Shown here: in pieces, positions 21,729 through 30,982 of the stretch | How the letters are laid out: the number at the start of each line of letters is the position of its first letter | How positions within the stretch are numbered: position 1 is the first letter of the stretch | Made by a program: the position numbers and the translations under genes | Assembly (NCBI GenBank): GCA_963826795.1 | Contig: CAWGYT010000024.1 | Location: 124,001-188,000, forward strand | Source of the DNA: CAWGYT01 sp963826795 | GTDB taxonomy: Bacteria; Planctomycetota; Planctomycetia; Pirellulales; Pirellulaceae | Direction: 5' to 3' | DNA: 64,000 nt | Notes under the pieces: generated by a model | What the model was told of the DNA's origin: nothing | Database searches by the model: none | What the model saw: only the letters and a program-made list of their open reading frames with translations

Positions 21729-23798
21729 ATGGCGAGATTCAATTGGTCAATTTTGGCCGCGGTAGCGACCTTGGCCGCACCGCACTTCGCGGAGGCGAAT
21801 TGCGGATGTGGGTGTGGGGCGATGATGGACTGCGCGACCGTTGCGGTTTCCGGTTGCGACGGGGGGCCCGTTTCGGCGGGTTGCGGTCCCACGTATGTCG
21901 AGCGGACGATCATGGTCCCTCAGTGGGCCAGCGAGACCCGAAAGGTCAATGCAACCGAGTATCGTCAGGAGGTACGCCAGCGCACCGTGACGACCTACAA
22001 GTGTGTTCCGGAGACGCGCGAAGTCACGCGAACCTGCACGGTCATGGTTCCCGAAACTCGCACGCGGACCGAAACCTATACGGTTCGCGTCCCCTTCACT
22101 CGCTCGGTCACGCAACAATACACCGTCCAAGTTCCGTTCTGGAGTGAAGTCACGCGTGAATGCACGGTCCAGGTCCCGGTCTGGAAGGAAGTTCCTCAGC
22201 AGTACACGGTTAACGTTCCCGTGACTCGCGAGGTGACGGAGACTTGCGCCGTCCGGGTGCCCGTCACACGGGAAGTGACGCGAGAGGTTCAGGTTCAGGT
22301 GCCGGTGACCAAGCAAGTTGAGCAGACCTATACCGTCTGCGTGCCCGTCACCGAGAATCGCGAAGAGACTTTCACCGTTCAGGTCCCGGTTCGTTCGACG
22401 CGAGAGCAGACCTACACGGTGCGGGTTCCGGTTCAGACGGAGCGGGAAGAGCAGTATTCGGTTTGTGTGCCGGTGACGGAAAACCGCGAGGAAACCTACA
22501 ACGTCCAGGTTCCGATGCAGTCGACTCGCGAGGAGACCTACACCGTGCAGGTTCCCGTCACGGAGGCTCGCGAGGAGACCTACACGGTGATGGTTCCGAG
22601 TCAGGAAGAGCGGCAGGGGATGCGGACGGTGTGTCGCCGGGTGCCGGTCACGATGACGCGTGTCGTGTGTCGCGACCAAGGTCACTGGGAGACGCGCGTC
22701 GAGACGCTCAACAGCGCGAGCTCGGGTGGTTGTGCGGTGGCCTCGGGCTGTGGATGTGCGACGCCTTGCGGCGGCTGCAGCAGCTGTGGCGGCTGCGTGT
22801 CGGGCTGTGCGAGCGGCTGCGACGGCGGTGCCATGGCGACCGGCCCGATCGCGGCGACGCCCTGTACGGTCACCAAGCGAGTCTGGGTCCCGAATATCGT
22901 CAAGGAAGAGGTTCCCTACACGGTGTATCGTAACCAGATGGAGCAGGTTCCCCACACGTATACCGTGACGGTTCATCGCCCCGAGACGCGGACGCGAACG
23001 GTCAATGTCGTGACTTGCAAGACCGAAGAGCGAACCCGGACGGTGCCCGTGGTCACTTACAAGACCGAATCGCGAACACGTACCGTGCCCGTGACGCGCA
23101 TGGTGCAGGAGACGCGAACTCGTACGGTCCCCGTTTGCGAATGGAAGACGGAAACGCGGACGCGCGAAGTGCCTGTCGTGACGTGCACCACCGAGACCCG
23201 CACGCGAACCGTGCCGGTGACGCGGATGGAGCAGCAGACGCGGACGCGGACCGTGAACGTCCAAACCTGCGAAATGCAGACGCAGACCCGCACTGAAAAA
23301 GTCACGGAGTGGACGACTGAGCAGCGTCAGATGACACGCCAGGTGGTGGAATGCAAGCCCGAAACTCGGACTCGGATGGTCAAGGTTTGCGAAATGCAGG
23401 CCCAAACCAAAACGATGACGGATAAGGTTTGCGACTATCGTACTGAAACCCGCGAGCGAACCTTCAACGTCACCGATTGCAAGCTGGAGCAGCGGACGCG
23501 TGAGGTGCCTTACACGGTGATGGTGCCGCAGACCCGTACGCGGGTGGACAACGTGACCGTTTACAAAAAGGTCCCGGTTGAGACGGTGCAGAACTACACC
23601 GTTTGCGTTCCGGTCCAGGTCGAGAAGGAAGTCCAGGTTCGGCGCTGCTCGATGGTGCCCAAGACGATCACCGTCGCGGCCCCCAGTTCGTATGCCGGAT
23701 GCGGTGGGGTTTCCGGGGCTGGCGCGGCTGCGGGAATTGCTCGGCGTGCTGCGGCAACTGACCGCACGATCGCCAGTTCGGAAGATTCGCTGAAATGA
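21729..23798 (+). CDS. YTV-repeat cell-wall protein
   Basis: 689-aa exported repeat protein of the YTV type (planctomycete-specific, reported for cell-wall proteins of Rhodopirellula). Signal peptide MARFNWSILAAVATLAAPHF, then a Cys-rich N-terminal patch. Residues about 55-310 are repeats of the form YTVxVPVxxxRE; a Cys/Gly cluster (about 325-375: SGGCAVASGCGCATPCGG) separates them from a second repeat block (about 385-640) of the form ETRTRTVxVxxC. Repeats alternate Thr/Val with Arg/Glu, as in extended beta structure. Cysteines recur in both blocks, consistent with cross-linking in the wall. AAGGAGAG precedes the ATG, and a strong terminator follows the stop, so it is an independent unit. 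Confidence 0.88.
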   Translation: MARFNWSILAAVATLAAPHFAEANCGCGCGAMMDCATVAVSGCDGGPVSAGCGPTYVERTIMVPQWASETRKVNATEYRQEVRQRTVTTYKCVPETREVTRTCTVMVPETRTRTETYTVRVPFTRSVTQQYTVQVPFWSEVTRECTVQVPVWKEVPQQYTVNVPVTREVTETCAVRVPVTREVTREVQVQVPVTKQVEQTYTVCVPVTENREETFTVQVPVRSTREQTYTVRVPVQTEREEQYSVCVPVTENREETYNVQVPMQSTREETYTVQVPVTEAREETYTVMVPSQEERQGMRTVCRRVPVTMTRVVCRDQGHWETRVETLNSASSGGCAVASGCGCATPCGGCSSCGGCVSGCASGCDGGAMATGPIAATPCTVTKRVWVPNIVKEEVPYTVYRNQMEQVPHTYTVTVHRPETRTRTVNVVTCKTEERTRTVPVVTYKTESRTRTVPVTRMVQETRTRTVPVCEWKTETRTREVPVVTCTTETRTRTVPVTRMEQQTRTRTVNVQTCEMQTQTRTEKVTEWTTEQRQMTRQVVECKPETRTRMVKVCEMQAQTKTMTDKVCDYRTETRERTFNVTDCKLEQRTREVPYTVMVPQTRTRVDNVTVYKKVPVETVQNYTVCVPVQVEKEVQVRRCSMVPKTITVAAPSSYAGCGGVSGAGAAAGIARRAAATDRTIASSEDSLK

Positions 23799-23801
23799 TC
23801 C

Positions 23802-23837
23802 AAAACGCGGGAGCGTCTTCGGCGCTCCCGCGTTTTT
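23802..23837 (+). terminator. Intrinsic terminator of the YTV gene
   Basis: Perfect 14-bp stem AAAACGCGGGAGCG / CGCTCCCGCGTTTT with a TCTTCGG loop and a T-run, starting 4 bp after the stop codon. The A/T ends make it potentially bidirectional. Confidence 0.95.
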
Positions 23838-23866
23838 CTATTTGCGGGTCTCGTCGTCGGGTCCGC

Positions 23867-23936
23867 CCAGTGAAGCCGGCCCAGTGAAGCCGGCCCAGTG
23901 AAGCCGGCCCAGTGAACTCCGCCCATTGAACGTCGG
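23867..23936 (+). repeat. 14-bp tandem repeat, three perfect and two degenerate copies
   Basis: CCAGTGAAGCCGGC at 23867, 23881 and 23895, then diverged copies at 23909 and 23923. It lies between the YTV terminator and prfB. Confidence 0.9.
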
Positions 23937-24045
23937 GGCCGGTTGGCGAGGCAGATGGACGCTTGACTGGCGAAGCGTTACGATGTGTTTCAGTGGGGCC
24001 TTGCCCCTTCTGGAGCCATCAGCTGACTTGGGCGAAAGGGATTAA

Positions 24046-25143
24046 ATGGAACGCGAGTTTTACAACCGAGCCGAAGCGATTCAACGTCAGCTCCTCCAGC
24101 TCAAGGACAGTCTTTGACTACGACGCCAATGCGTTAAAAATCGAGCGGATCGAGGGCCAGATGGCCGCCGCGGGCTTCTGGGATGATCAGGAGTCGGCCC
24201 AGCAGCATGTGGTCGCCCTGAAGTCGCTCAAGTCCGTCAACAAGCCGCTGCAAGAAGCCCTCAAGTCGGTCGAGGACTTGGATGCGTTGCTGGAGATGGC
24301 CGAGGAGGATCCGTCGCTGCGCAGCGAGGTCGTGGGCGAGATCGAATCGCTCGAGGCGCAACTCGAACGGTTGCAGCTCAGCACGTTGCTCAACGGACCT
24401 CACGATCCGGCGGGGGCCATTCTGACGATTCACGCTCGCGACGGTGGGACCGACGCCAATGATTGGGCCGAAATGCTGCTGCGAATGTACTCCCACTGGG
24501 CGCAACAGAATGGCTACTCGGTTGAGTTGATGGACCGTTCCGACAACGACGAAGCCGGGATCAACAATGCGACGATTGCGGTTCGAGGGCCAATGGCCTA
24601 CGGGTATCTGAAGGGTGAAATGGGGACGCATCGTCTGGTGCGGATCAGCCCTTTCAATTCGGAGGGGAAGCGCAGACGAGCTTTGCCGCCGTCGACGTCG
24701 CACCCGAGGTGGCCGACACCGCGGCGATCGAGATTGACGAAAAGGACGTGCGTCAAGATACGTTTCGCGCGAGCGGGGCGGGCGGGCAGCACGTCAACAA
24801 GACGGACAGCGCGATCCGGCTGACCCACATGCCCTCGGGCATCGTGGTCCAGTGTCAGAACGAGCGGAGTCAGCACAAGAATCGGGCCGCGGCCTGGAAG
24901 ATGCTGCGGGCTCGTCTGGCGCGCCTGGAAGACGAAAAGCGCGAAGCCGAAGAGGCTCAGAAGTATCGCGAGAAGTCGCGCGTTGGCTTCGGCTCACAAA
25001 TTCGCAACTACTTCCTACATCCGGACCAACGCGTGAAGGACAGTCGAACCGGTCATTCGGTCGGTAACTTCCATGCCGTGATGGATGGCGACATCCAGGA
25101 ATTCCTGGAGTCGTACCTGAGATGGCGTGTGAAAGCGGATTAG
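24046..25143 (+). CDS. prfB: Peptide chain release factor 2, programmed +1 shift plus an apparent 1-bp deletion
   Basis: RF2 recognises UGA/UAA and triggers peptide release. The zero frame begins at ATG 24046 (GAAAGGG upstream) and reads MEREFYNRAEAIQRQLLQL to an in-frame TGA at 24115; translation must shift +1 at CTT TGA C to enter LDYDANALKIERIEGQM. This is the classical RF2 autoregulatory frameshift. The hallmarks SPF (VRISPFNSEGKR) and GGQ (SGAGGQHVNK) are present. A second break near 24672 lies between EGKR and QTSFAAVDV; restoring one C (CGCAGACG to CGCCAGACG) repairs it, so that one is probably a sequence error. Joined length about 365 aa, normal. Confidence 0.93.
24102..24118 (+). promoter_or_regulatory. 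RF2 programmed frameshift element
   Basis: AAGGA, then CTT (24112) TGA (24115) C. The Shine-Dalgarno-like AAGGA followed by CUU UGA C is the known RF2 +1 slippage signal that senses RF2 level. Confidence 0.92.
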
Positions 25144-25261
25144 GATCCGGGAGCCCGGCCGGTGTCGATCGCGTGCAGTGCTGCCGCGGGTTGTTTTGTT
25201 TGACCCCGCGTGCCCCGCGGCGGTCCGCGTCGCGACCGGCGGGATAACGAGGTGATCGACG

Positions 25262-25897
25262 GTGACGAGATCAGTCGATTCTGCAGGCCGGCGGTCGGGC
25301 CATCCCGTCGGTACCTTGGTGACCGCGACCTCGACCGCCTTCGACTTGGTCACTGAGTTTCGGTGGTCTCGGGACCGCATTGCCCACCGCCTGCGGTTGC
25401 GCCCCGCCAACCCGGGCCCTGCTGGCGTCGAACGTGAACTCGGATGGTCGGCCGAAGGGGATGCGAGCGACGACTGGCCTCCCAGCCCGCCGTTTCAGCA
25501 GCTGGATGAGTGCTTGCTGGCGGCCGATCGGCAGGGTCTGGTCGCGATCGGGATGGCCGGGACGAGTCACTGGTCGTTGGCGGTCGAGGTGGAAGACGAG
25601 ATGCTGTGGTTCGACGTGGCGTGCCGCGTCCAGCAGCCTGGGCCGGGGCTGAGCTCCACCTACGAGTTCGCCGACTCGTTCCAGCTGCGGGCCGATGGAA
25701 ATCAGACGTGTCTGATGCTGGAGTCCTCTCAGATTCCGTGGCCGGCGGTGCGGGTGGCGGTCGACGAGTCGCTGACGGAGCTGGTTGCGACTGGTGGCCA
25801 GCGGCGGGTCGTCTTCCGCCCGAACCGGTCCGCCACCCGCTTCCCCTGCACGATTCGCTGGCGGTATGGCTTTGGGTTGGCCGCCAGGACCGCTTGA
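25262..25897 (+). CDS. Conserved hypothetical protein
   Basis: 211 aa from a GTG at 25262 preceded by GAGGTGATC. No signal peptide or membrane helix. Coding character is supported by alternating beta-like segments (MLWFDVACRVQQ, SSTYEFADSFQLRADG, QRRVVFRPN) and by its position after prfB in the same direction. I do not recognise the family; the start could lie further in. Confidence 0.5.
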   Translation: MTRSVDSAGRRSGHPVGTLVTATSTAFDLVTEFRWSRDRIAHRLRLRPANPGPAGVERELGWSAEGDASDDWPPSPPFQQLDECLLAADRQGLVAIGMAGTSHWSLAVEVEDEMLWFDVACRVQQPGPGLSSTYEFADSFQLRADGNQTCLMLESSQIPWPAVRVAVDESLTELVATGGQRRVVFRPNRSATRFPCTIRWRYGFGLAARTA

Positions 25898-25967
25898 TCT
25901 TGCTGGCCTCCTCGTCCAAAATCAGCGTTTCCAATCCGGCAATTCGCGTCCCTAGGAATCGGCGGCG

Positions 25968-26913
25968 ATGGTTTTCGAGCAGATTGAGCAGCTGAAGCAG
26001 CAACTTACCGACAAGTACGTCGTTGTCGACGCCGACCGAGCCGAGCTGCGGCGGTTTCGAACGATGACGGGCGTCGTCAAGACCGTGAACATGAACGGCC
26101 GAGCACTCGTCGAGTTTGACGGGGATCAGAATATTGGTTGGTTTGACATCGACCCGGATTTTTTGAAGGTGGTCGATCGGCCTCAGCCCGAGCCGGCGGG
26201 GGCCAAGCCCCGCGGGGCGGAGAAATCGACCGCCTCCGCAGCCAAAGCTCCGGCTGCCAAATCGCCCGCGGCGAAAGCTCCGGCTGGCAAATCGCCCGCG
26301 GCGAAAGCTCCGGCTGGCAAAGCTCCGGCTGGCAAAGCTCCCGCTGGCAAAGCTCCCGCGGCGGGCGGCGACATGTCGCTCAGCGATATCCTCGCGGCCG
26401 CTCGAGGAGGCGGTTCGGCGACGACCTCCAAGCCACAACCGGCGGGTGGTGATAGCCCAGCCGCGGCGGCTCAGCCGTCGACGTCGAAGCCTGCCGGGGC
26501 CGCGATGTCGGTCGCCGACATTCTCGCTGCCGCTCGAGGTGGCACCGGGACGGCAGCCGCGGGCGCTGGCAAAGCACCGAAAGCGGCCTCCAAAGCTGCC
26601 GCGCCAGCCGGCCGCGCCTCAGCCGGCCGCGCCTCAGCCGGCCGCAGCGACGCCCTCGGAACCCAAGAAAATGACCGTCGCCGATATTCTCGCCGCGGCG
26701 CGGGGCGAGTCGGCACCCTCTGAGGCCGAGTCCTCCACCCAGCAGGCCGCGGAGGCGGCGGAGCCGCCGGTTGCTGAGGCACCGGTTGTTGAGGCCGCAG
26801 AACCGTCGGCGCCGGACTCCGCGTCGGCTTCTGCAGCGAGCGGGGACGCCGGCCCGCTCCCAACCGATGTCGACGGGATCGTCGCGTACTGCCGGGAACG
26901 CGACGCGGGGTGA
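25968..26913 (+). CDS. Protein with N-terminal beta domain and three DILAAARG motifs, frameshift near 26603
   Basis: About 315 aa when two frames are joined. Residues 1-72 form a charged domain (MVFEQIEQLKQQLTDKYVVV, then MTGVVKTVNMNGRALVEFDG) that resembles a small beta-barrel. It is followed by a Lys/Ala/Pro-rich linker with tandem AKAPAGKSPA repeats. Three near-identical motifs are spaced along the linker: MSLSDILAAARGG, MSVADILAAARGG, MTVADILAAARGE. An acidic Ala/Glu/Pro stretch leads to a C-terminal DVDGIVAYCRER. The frame change near 26603 sits within Ala/Pro repeats and can be repaired by restoring CG. No known function; the architecture suggests a folded domain tethered to repeated short binding helices. 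Confidence 0.65.
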
Positions 26914-27167
26914 CGGGGGACGCGGGTTTCCGAGATCTCGCGGGTTGTCTCCCGAGAAGACTTGCAATCGGCGCGGAAGTCCTTCAAAATACAGGCCTAC
27001 CCAGTTGCATCCTACCTCCCAACCCGCCTTAGCTTCCAAGGCGAGGTCTCATTGGACTCGTTCCCGATTTCGCGTGCGGGCTTGCCTGCGGCTGATCCGA
27101 GTCGATCTCGTGTCGAAAGCCGGTTGGGTGCGGAACTTGCTCGCTGCCGTCGTGCAGGTCAATTGTT

Positions 27168-27890
27168 ATGAAGCGCTTCTTGATCGTCTCGCTTGCCCTG
27201 AGTGGTCTCGGGTCCTCCGTCCCCGGGGTGACGGCAGGGGAACCACTGATCCCGCGTGGGGCGGCGCAGTGGCGGTATTTGGATAGCGTCTCGGCCGAGT
27301 CGGACACCAGCTCGATTCAGGGCTGGTACGAGCCGGAATTTGACGACTCAACATGGCCGACGGGGCAAGCGATCCTGGGGTACGGCGATGCCGATGTCCG
27401 AACCGAGCTTTCCTACGGGAACCATCCGCAGCGGAAGAATGCGGCGGTCCTCTTCCGGCGTCGCTTTCAGATTTCCAATCGCCGCGGCCTGCGTCTGCTG
27501 GGTGGTCGGATCTGTTGCGATGATGGTGCGATCGTGTGGATTAACGGGCGGGAGGTCTATCGTCGCAACATGCCGCTCGGCGAACCGCGTGTGATCGCGC
27601 ACGCGGCCGAAGCGATCGGTCCTGACCTGGCGAGTGAACGGCAATACCATCCGTTCGCGGTCACGCCGGATCAGGTGCAGGACGGTGACAACCTGGTGGC
27701 GATCAGCGTCCATCAAGCGAATCCGACCAGTAGCGACTTGGCGATGGATCTTGAGCTGACGGCGCTGGAGAGCGATGAAGAGGTGACGGCGTTTCGACAG
27801 CATCTGGAGGGTGACGAGTCGGGGGGACGCAACCCGCAGGAGAAAGGGCAGTTGGGTCCCGTCGTCCGATTCGAAATCGCGCCCGAGTAA
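27168..27890 (+). CDS. Secreted beta-sandwich protein
   Basis: 240 aa with signal peptide MKRFLIVSLALSGLGSSVPG. The mature domain has the galactose-binding-like pattern of extracellular planctomycete proteins: WYEPEFDDSTWPTGQAILGYGD, then a beta-strand FRRRFQI, DDGAIVWINGREVYR, and DNLVAISVHQANP. In many proteins this module precedes a phosphoesterase; here it is alone. Partner and ligand unknown. It converges on nadA with 61 bp between stops. Confidence 0.75.
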   Translation: MKRFLIVSLALSGLGSSVPGVTAGEPLIPRGAAQWRYLDSVSAESDTSSIQGWYEPEFDDSTWPTGQAILGYGDADVRTELSYGNHPQRKNAAVLFRRRFQISNRRGLRLLGGRICCDDGAIVWINGREVYRRNMPLGEPRVIAHAAEAIGPDLASERQYHPFAVTPDQVQDGDNLVAISVHQANPTSSDLAMDLELTALESDEEVTAFRQHLEGDESGGRNPQEKGQLGPVVRFEIAPE

Positions 27891-27951
27891 ACGCTCGAAG
27901 AACTGCGGTCGTCGCGCCGCCGCGCCGGGTTGGCCGCCGCGCCCGTGACGC

Positions 27952-29098
27952 TCAGCGCACTTCCAGCATTCGCTTGAGTGCGATCAGTGACCAGTGGGCG
28001 GTTTCATCGTCGACTTCAATCACGTTGACGGGCGTTCCAGCGGCCAGATTCTCCAGGCTCCAGCACAAGTGGGCCAGATCGATCCGGTACATCGTGGCGC
28101 ACATGCAGACGACGGGCGATAGGAAGTGGATGTCCTGCTCGGGGTGCTCCTGCTTCAGGCGGTTCACCAAGTGCAGTTCGGTGCCGATGGCCCAGTTCGT
28201 TCCAGGGGGCGCTGCCTCGACGGTTTGGATGATCTTGCCCGTCGATCCCGAAATGTCGGCCAGATCATTGACTTCCTGAGGGCACTCGGGGTGTACGAGA
28301 ATCTTGATGCCGAGGAAAACGCTCCCGAAACTGGTGCGACATGCTCGGCCCGAAACATCTGATGGACGCTGCAATGTCCTTGCCAAAGGATCACCTTGCT
28401 TTGTTCGAGCTGTGCGAGCGTGTTGCCGCCGAGCTCGTTCGTCGTGCGGATTCCAGACGGGCATCTGGTCATTGGAGATGCCCATCTTCAGTGCCGTGTT
28501 GCGTCCCAGGTGCTGGTCGGGAAAGAACAGCACGCGGTTCGCCGCGCTGGAAAGCCCACTCGAGCACGGCGCGCGGCATTGCTCGACGTGCAGACGATGC
28601 CGCCGTGCCGGCCACAGAACGCCTTCAGGCTGGCCGCCGAGTTGATGTAGGTGACCGGCATCACGTCGCTGCGTATCGATCACCTTCGCCGAGTTCGTCC
28701 CAGGCGTCCTCGACCTGGTCGATCGCCGCCATGTCGGCCATCGAGCAGCCGGCGGCCATGTCGGGCAGGATGACCGCGACCCGCTCGCCGCCGCGCTCGG
28801 CCAGCTTCTCGGGACGATTGGCCAGGATGTCGGCCGTTTCGGCCATGAAGTGGACGCCGCAGAAGACGATGTGCGCGACAGTCGCGAGCTGGCCGCGGCC
28901 ATCTTGGCTGAGCTGGTAGCTGTCGCCGCGCAAGTCGACGTGGGCGATCACTTCGTCCTGCTGGTAGTGATGTCCGAGAATCAACAGCTGGCTTCCCAAT
29001 TGCTGACGCACACGTTCGATTCGCTCCGACAAAGTTCGATTGTCAAGCGACTTGTACGGGCGGAATTCAAACGTCTCAGTTTGCAGCGAGGTGCTCAT
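27952..29098 (-). CDS. nadA: Quinolinate synthase NadA, about seven frame changes
   Basis: [4Fe-4S] enzyme of NAD biosynthesis (iminoaspartate plus DHAP to quinolinate). Start at 29098 (MSTSLQTETFEF), with GGAG upstream. Cluster-ligand cysteines are visible in FCGVHFMAETAD, HPECPQEV and VCMCATM. All parts are present in order but in different frames. Breaks lie near 28683, 28667, 28571, 28533, 28439, 28336 and 28311, all moving the frame in the same sense. At six of them, adding CG within CGCG contexts rejoins the protein, e.g. CAGCGACG to CAGCGCGACG and CCTCGGC to CCTCGCGGC. Seven in-sense breaks in one housekeeping gene point to a systematic sequence error, not a pseudogene. Confidence 0.85.
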
Positions 29099-29160
29099 CC
29101 ACATTCACTCCAGGACGATCTGCGTGACGGTCGTGTCGGCGACGCCGTATTATACCGAGC

Positions 29161-30051
29161 TCAGCGTGTGAGGTTAGCTGCCGGACCCGCATCGGCTTGC
29201 TCGGTGGACTCCGCCTGCGCGGGTTTCCCTTGGAATTCCTGCCATCGCTTCTGCCAGGCTTCGTGCAACGACAAACGCAAGTCGTCCTGATGGCGCTCGA
29301 TCTGACGATTCATTTTCGCCACCATCTTGGGCTCGTAATGGTCCATTTGCTTCCGCAGAACTTGTTTCAGCCCGTTGCCGAGTTCGCGAGCGACCGGGCC
29401 GTCCAGGTGGCTGATGCGATTGACCCGAAACTCGGCGAGCTGCACCTCGGCCTGAACCACTTCAGGCCGCAGGACCACATCGGGTGGGAGTCGTGAAAGG
29501 TCCAGTTCGACGTCGAGTCGGCAGTCGAGCACGAGACGGACTTCCGCGTCGGCGTCCAGTGTGATACTGAAGAGACGCACTCCGCGATTCCAGCGTGAGA
29601 GCCTCGCGACTCCGTTGATTTTCGAAACCAGCTCGACCTCGAAGGCGGCCCGGCCGTCGGGCATCGTGCGGGCTTGCGAGATGCGTACCTTCAAGTTTCG
29701 TTCCGGATCGATTTGCGTGATCTCGTAACGCTTCCAGGTGCCGTGATTGACCGTCTTGCGTTTTCGTTTTGTTCGAATCTCGAGCCCGTCTCGCCGAATG
29801 TCCAGTCCGTCGAATCGCTCCCGCGTGCCGCCCCAGTCTCGGGTGTCGACGTAGTGTTGGGGGAGATTTTCCAGCACGATGGAAGTGGCCAGGCGCTGCA
29901 GACCGGCCGGCGCTTGAGAGGCCTCGAGGGATTGAGCACTCCAGAGCGCGCCCCGATTCCGCGCGGCCGGCGCCAGCGTGTCGGCTCCGAGCAGAGAGGC
30001 GGTCGGTGCGAGACACAGCAGGGCGGCAAGTCCGCGGCCAGCGATTCTCAT
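29161..30051 (-). CDS. Secreted hypothetical protein
   Basis: 296 aa from ATG 30051. Signal peptide GRGLAALLCLAPTASLLGA. The mature part is mostly beta-like with charged strands (LEIRTKRKRKTVNHGTWKRY, VELDLSRLPPDVVLRP) and a helical C-terminus (DHYEPKMVAKMNRQIERHQD). It may be a periplasmic or outer-membrane-associated protein. Family not recognised; codon use and compact secondary structure support it as real. A start at 30087 is possible but less likely, because the signal peptide begins at 30051. Confidence 0.65.
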   Translation of the reverse strand: MRIAGRGLAALLCLAPTASLLGADTLAPAARNRGALWSAQSLEASQAPAGLQRLATSIVLENLPQHYVDTRDWGGTRERFDGLDIRRDGLEIRTKRKRKTVNHGTWKRYEITQIDPERNLKVRISQARTMPDGRAAFEVELVSKINGVARLSRWNRGVRLFSITLDADAEVRLVLDCRLDVELDLSRLPPDVVLRPEVVQAEVQLAEFRVNRISHLDGPVARELGNGLKQVLRKQMDHYEPKMVAKMNRQIERHQDDLRLSLHEAWQKRWQEFQGKPAQAESTEQADAGPAANLTR

Positions 30052-30388
30052 GAAGCGATTCTCATCACGGGGCCCTCTGGGCGACACGGGAAATCCGACG
30101 GTGATCGCCTGGAGGCGACCGGGGCGACGTGCTAATCATCGACCTGCCCCCCGTGGCTGGGCAAGTGATTTTTCGCGACGGACCCAAGGCGCGGCGACGG
30201 AACCGGCCGAGAGCACCAGTTCAGGGAAAACCGGAGACGTCAAAACTCGTGTGACCGCGGCCGCCGGGATTTGCTATCTTGGAGCGGCCCCAGTCCCAGG
30301 GTGGACGAGGACGGCCCGACGGCAAAAATCAGAGGCCAAGCCGCTCGCTAACGGTTCAGATCGCTCCCTCCGGACCTTGGGATCAAGC

Positions 30389-30982
30389 ATGATTCTGCTG
30401 CTGGATAATTACGATTCCTTCACCTACAACCTCGTGCAGCGCCTGGGCGAGATCGATCCGAATCTGGATCTTCGCGTCTATCGCAACGATCAGATCGAGG
30501 TGGAGCAGATCGAGGCGTTGCGGCCGAGCCACTTGATTATTTCCCCCGGTCCCTGCACGCCGACGGAAGCGGGCATCAGCGTGGCCTGCGTCGAGCGTCT
30601 GGCGGGGAAGTTGCCCATTTTGGGCGTGTGTCTGGGGCACCAATCCATCGGCCAGGCGACGGGCGGGAAGATCGTGCGGGCGCGGCGGTTGATGCATGGC
30701 AAGACGGATCAGATTTACCACGACGATCGTGGCCTGTTTGCCGGACTTCCGAACCCCTTTGTCGCCACGCGTTACCACAGCCTCGTGATTCAGCCGGACA
30801 CGATCAGCGACGAGTTCGACGTGTCGGCCTGGTGCGATGCGCCCGACGGGGGCCGCGAAGTGATGGGGATTCGTCATCGCCGCTATCCCTTAATCGGACT
30901 GCAGTTCCACCCGGAGAGTTTTCTGACCGAGTGTGGCCCCGAGCTCTTGAAACGATTCATTGAGATCCAATGTCCGAGTTAA
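30389..30982 (+). CDS. trpG: Anthranilate/aminodeoxychorismate synthase glutaminase subunit
   Basis: 197-aa class I glutamine amidotransferase that supplies ammonia to TrpE or PabB. Starts MILLLDNYDSFTYNLVQ, the family N-terminus. Catalytic Cys in GVCLGHQ, and His/Glu in QFHPESFLTE; oxyanion region SPGPCTPTEAG. Position and length fit PabA/TrpG, which may serve both pathways. It overlaps moeA by 13 bp, so the two are translationally coupled. Confidence 0.93.
   Translation: MILLLDNYDSFTYNLVQRLGEIDPNLDLRVYRNDQIEVEQIEALRPSHLIISPGPCTPTEAGISVACVERLAGKLPILGVCLGHQSIGQATGGKIVRARRLMHGKTDQIYHDDRGLFAGLPNPFVATRYHSLVIQPDTISDEFDVSAWCDAPDGGREVMGIRHRRYPLIGLQFHPESFLTECGPELLKRFIEIQCPS

Noticed and set aside
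21747..23405. 552-codon minus-strand frame opposite the YTV gene
   Set aside because: A by-product of the repetitive codon pattern of the YTV gene, with no ribosome-binding site or family match.
24046..24117. Short 23-codon ORF before prfB
   Set aside because: It is the zero frame of RF2 before the programmed shift, not a separate gene.
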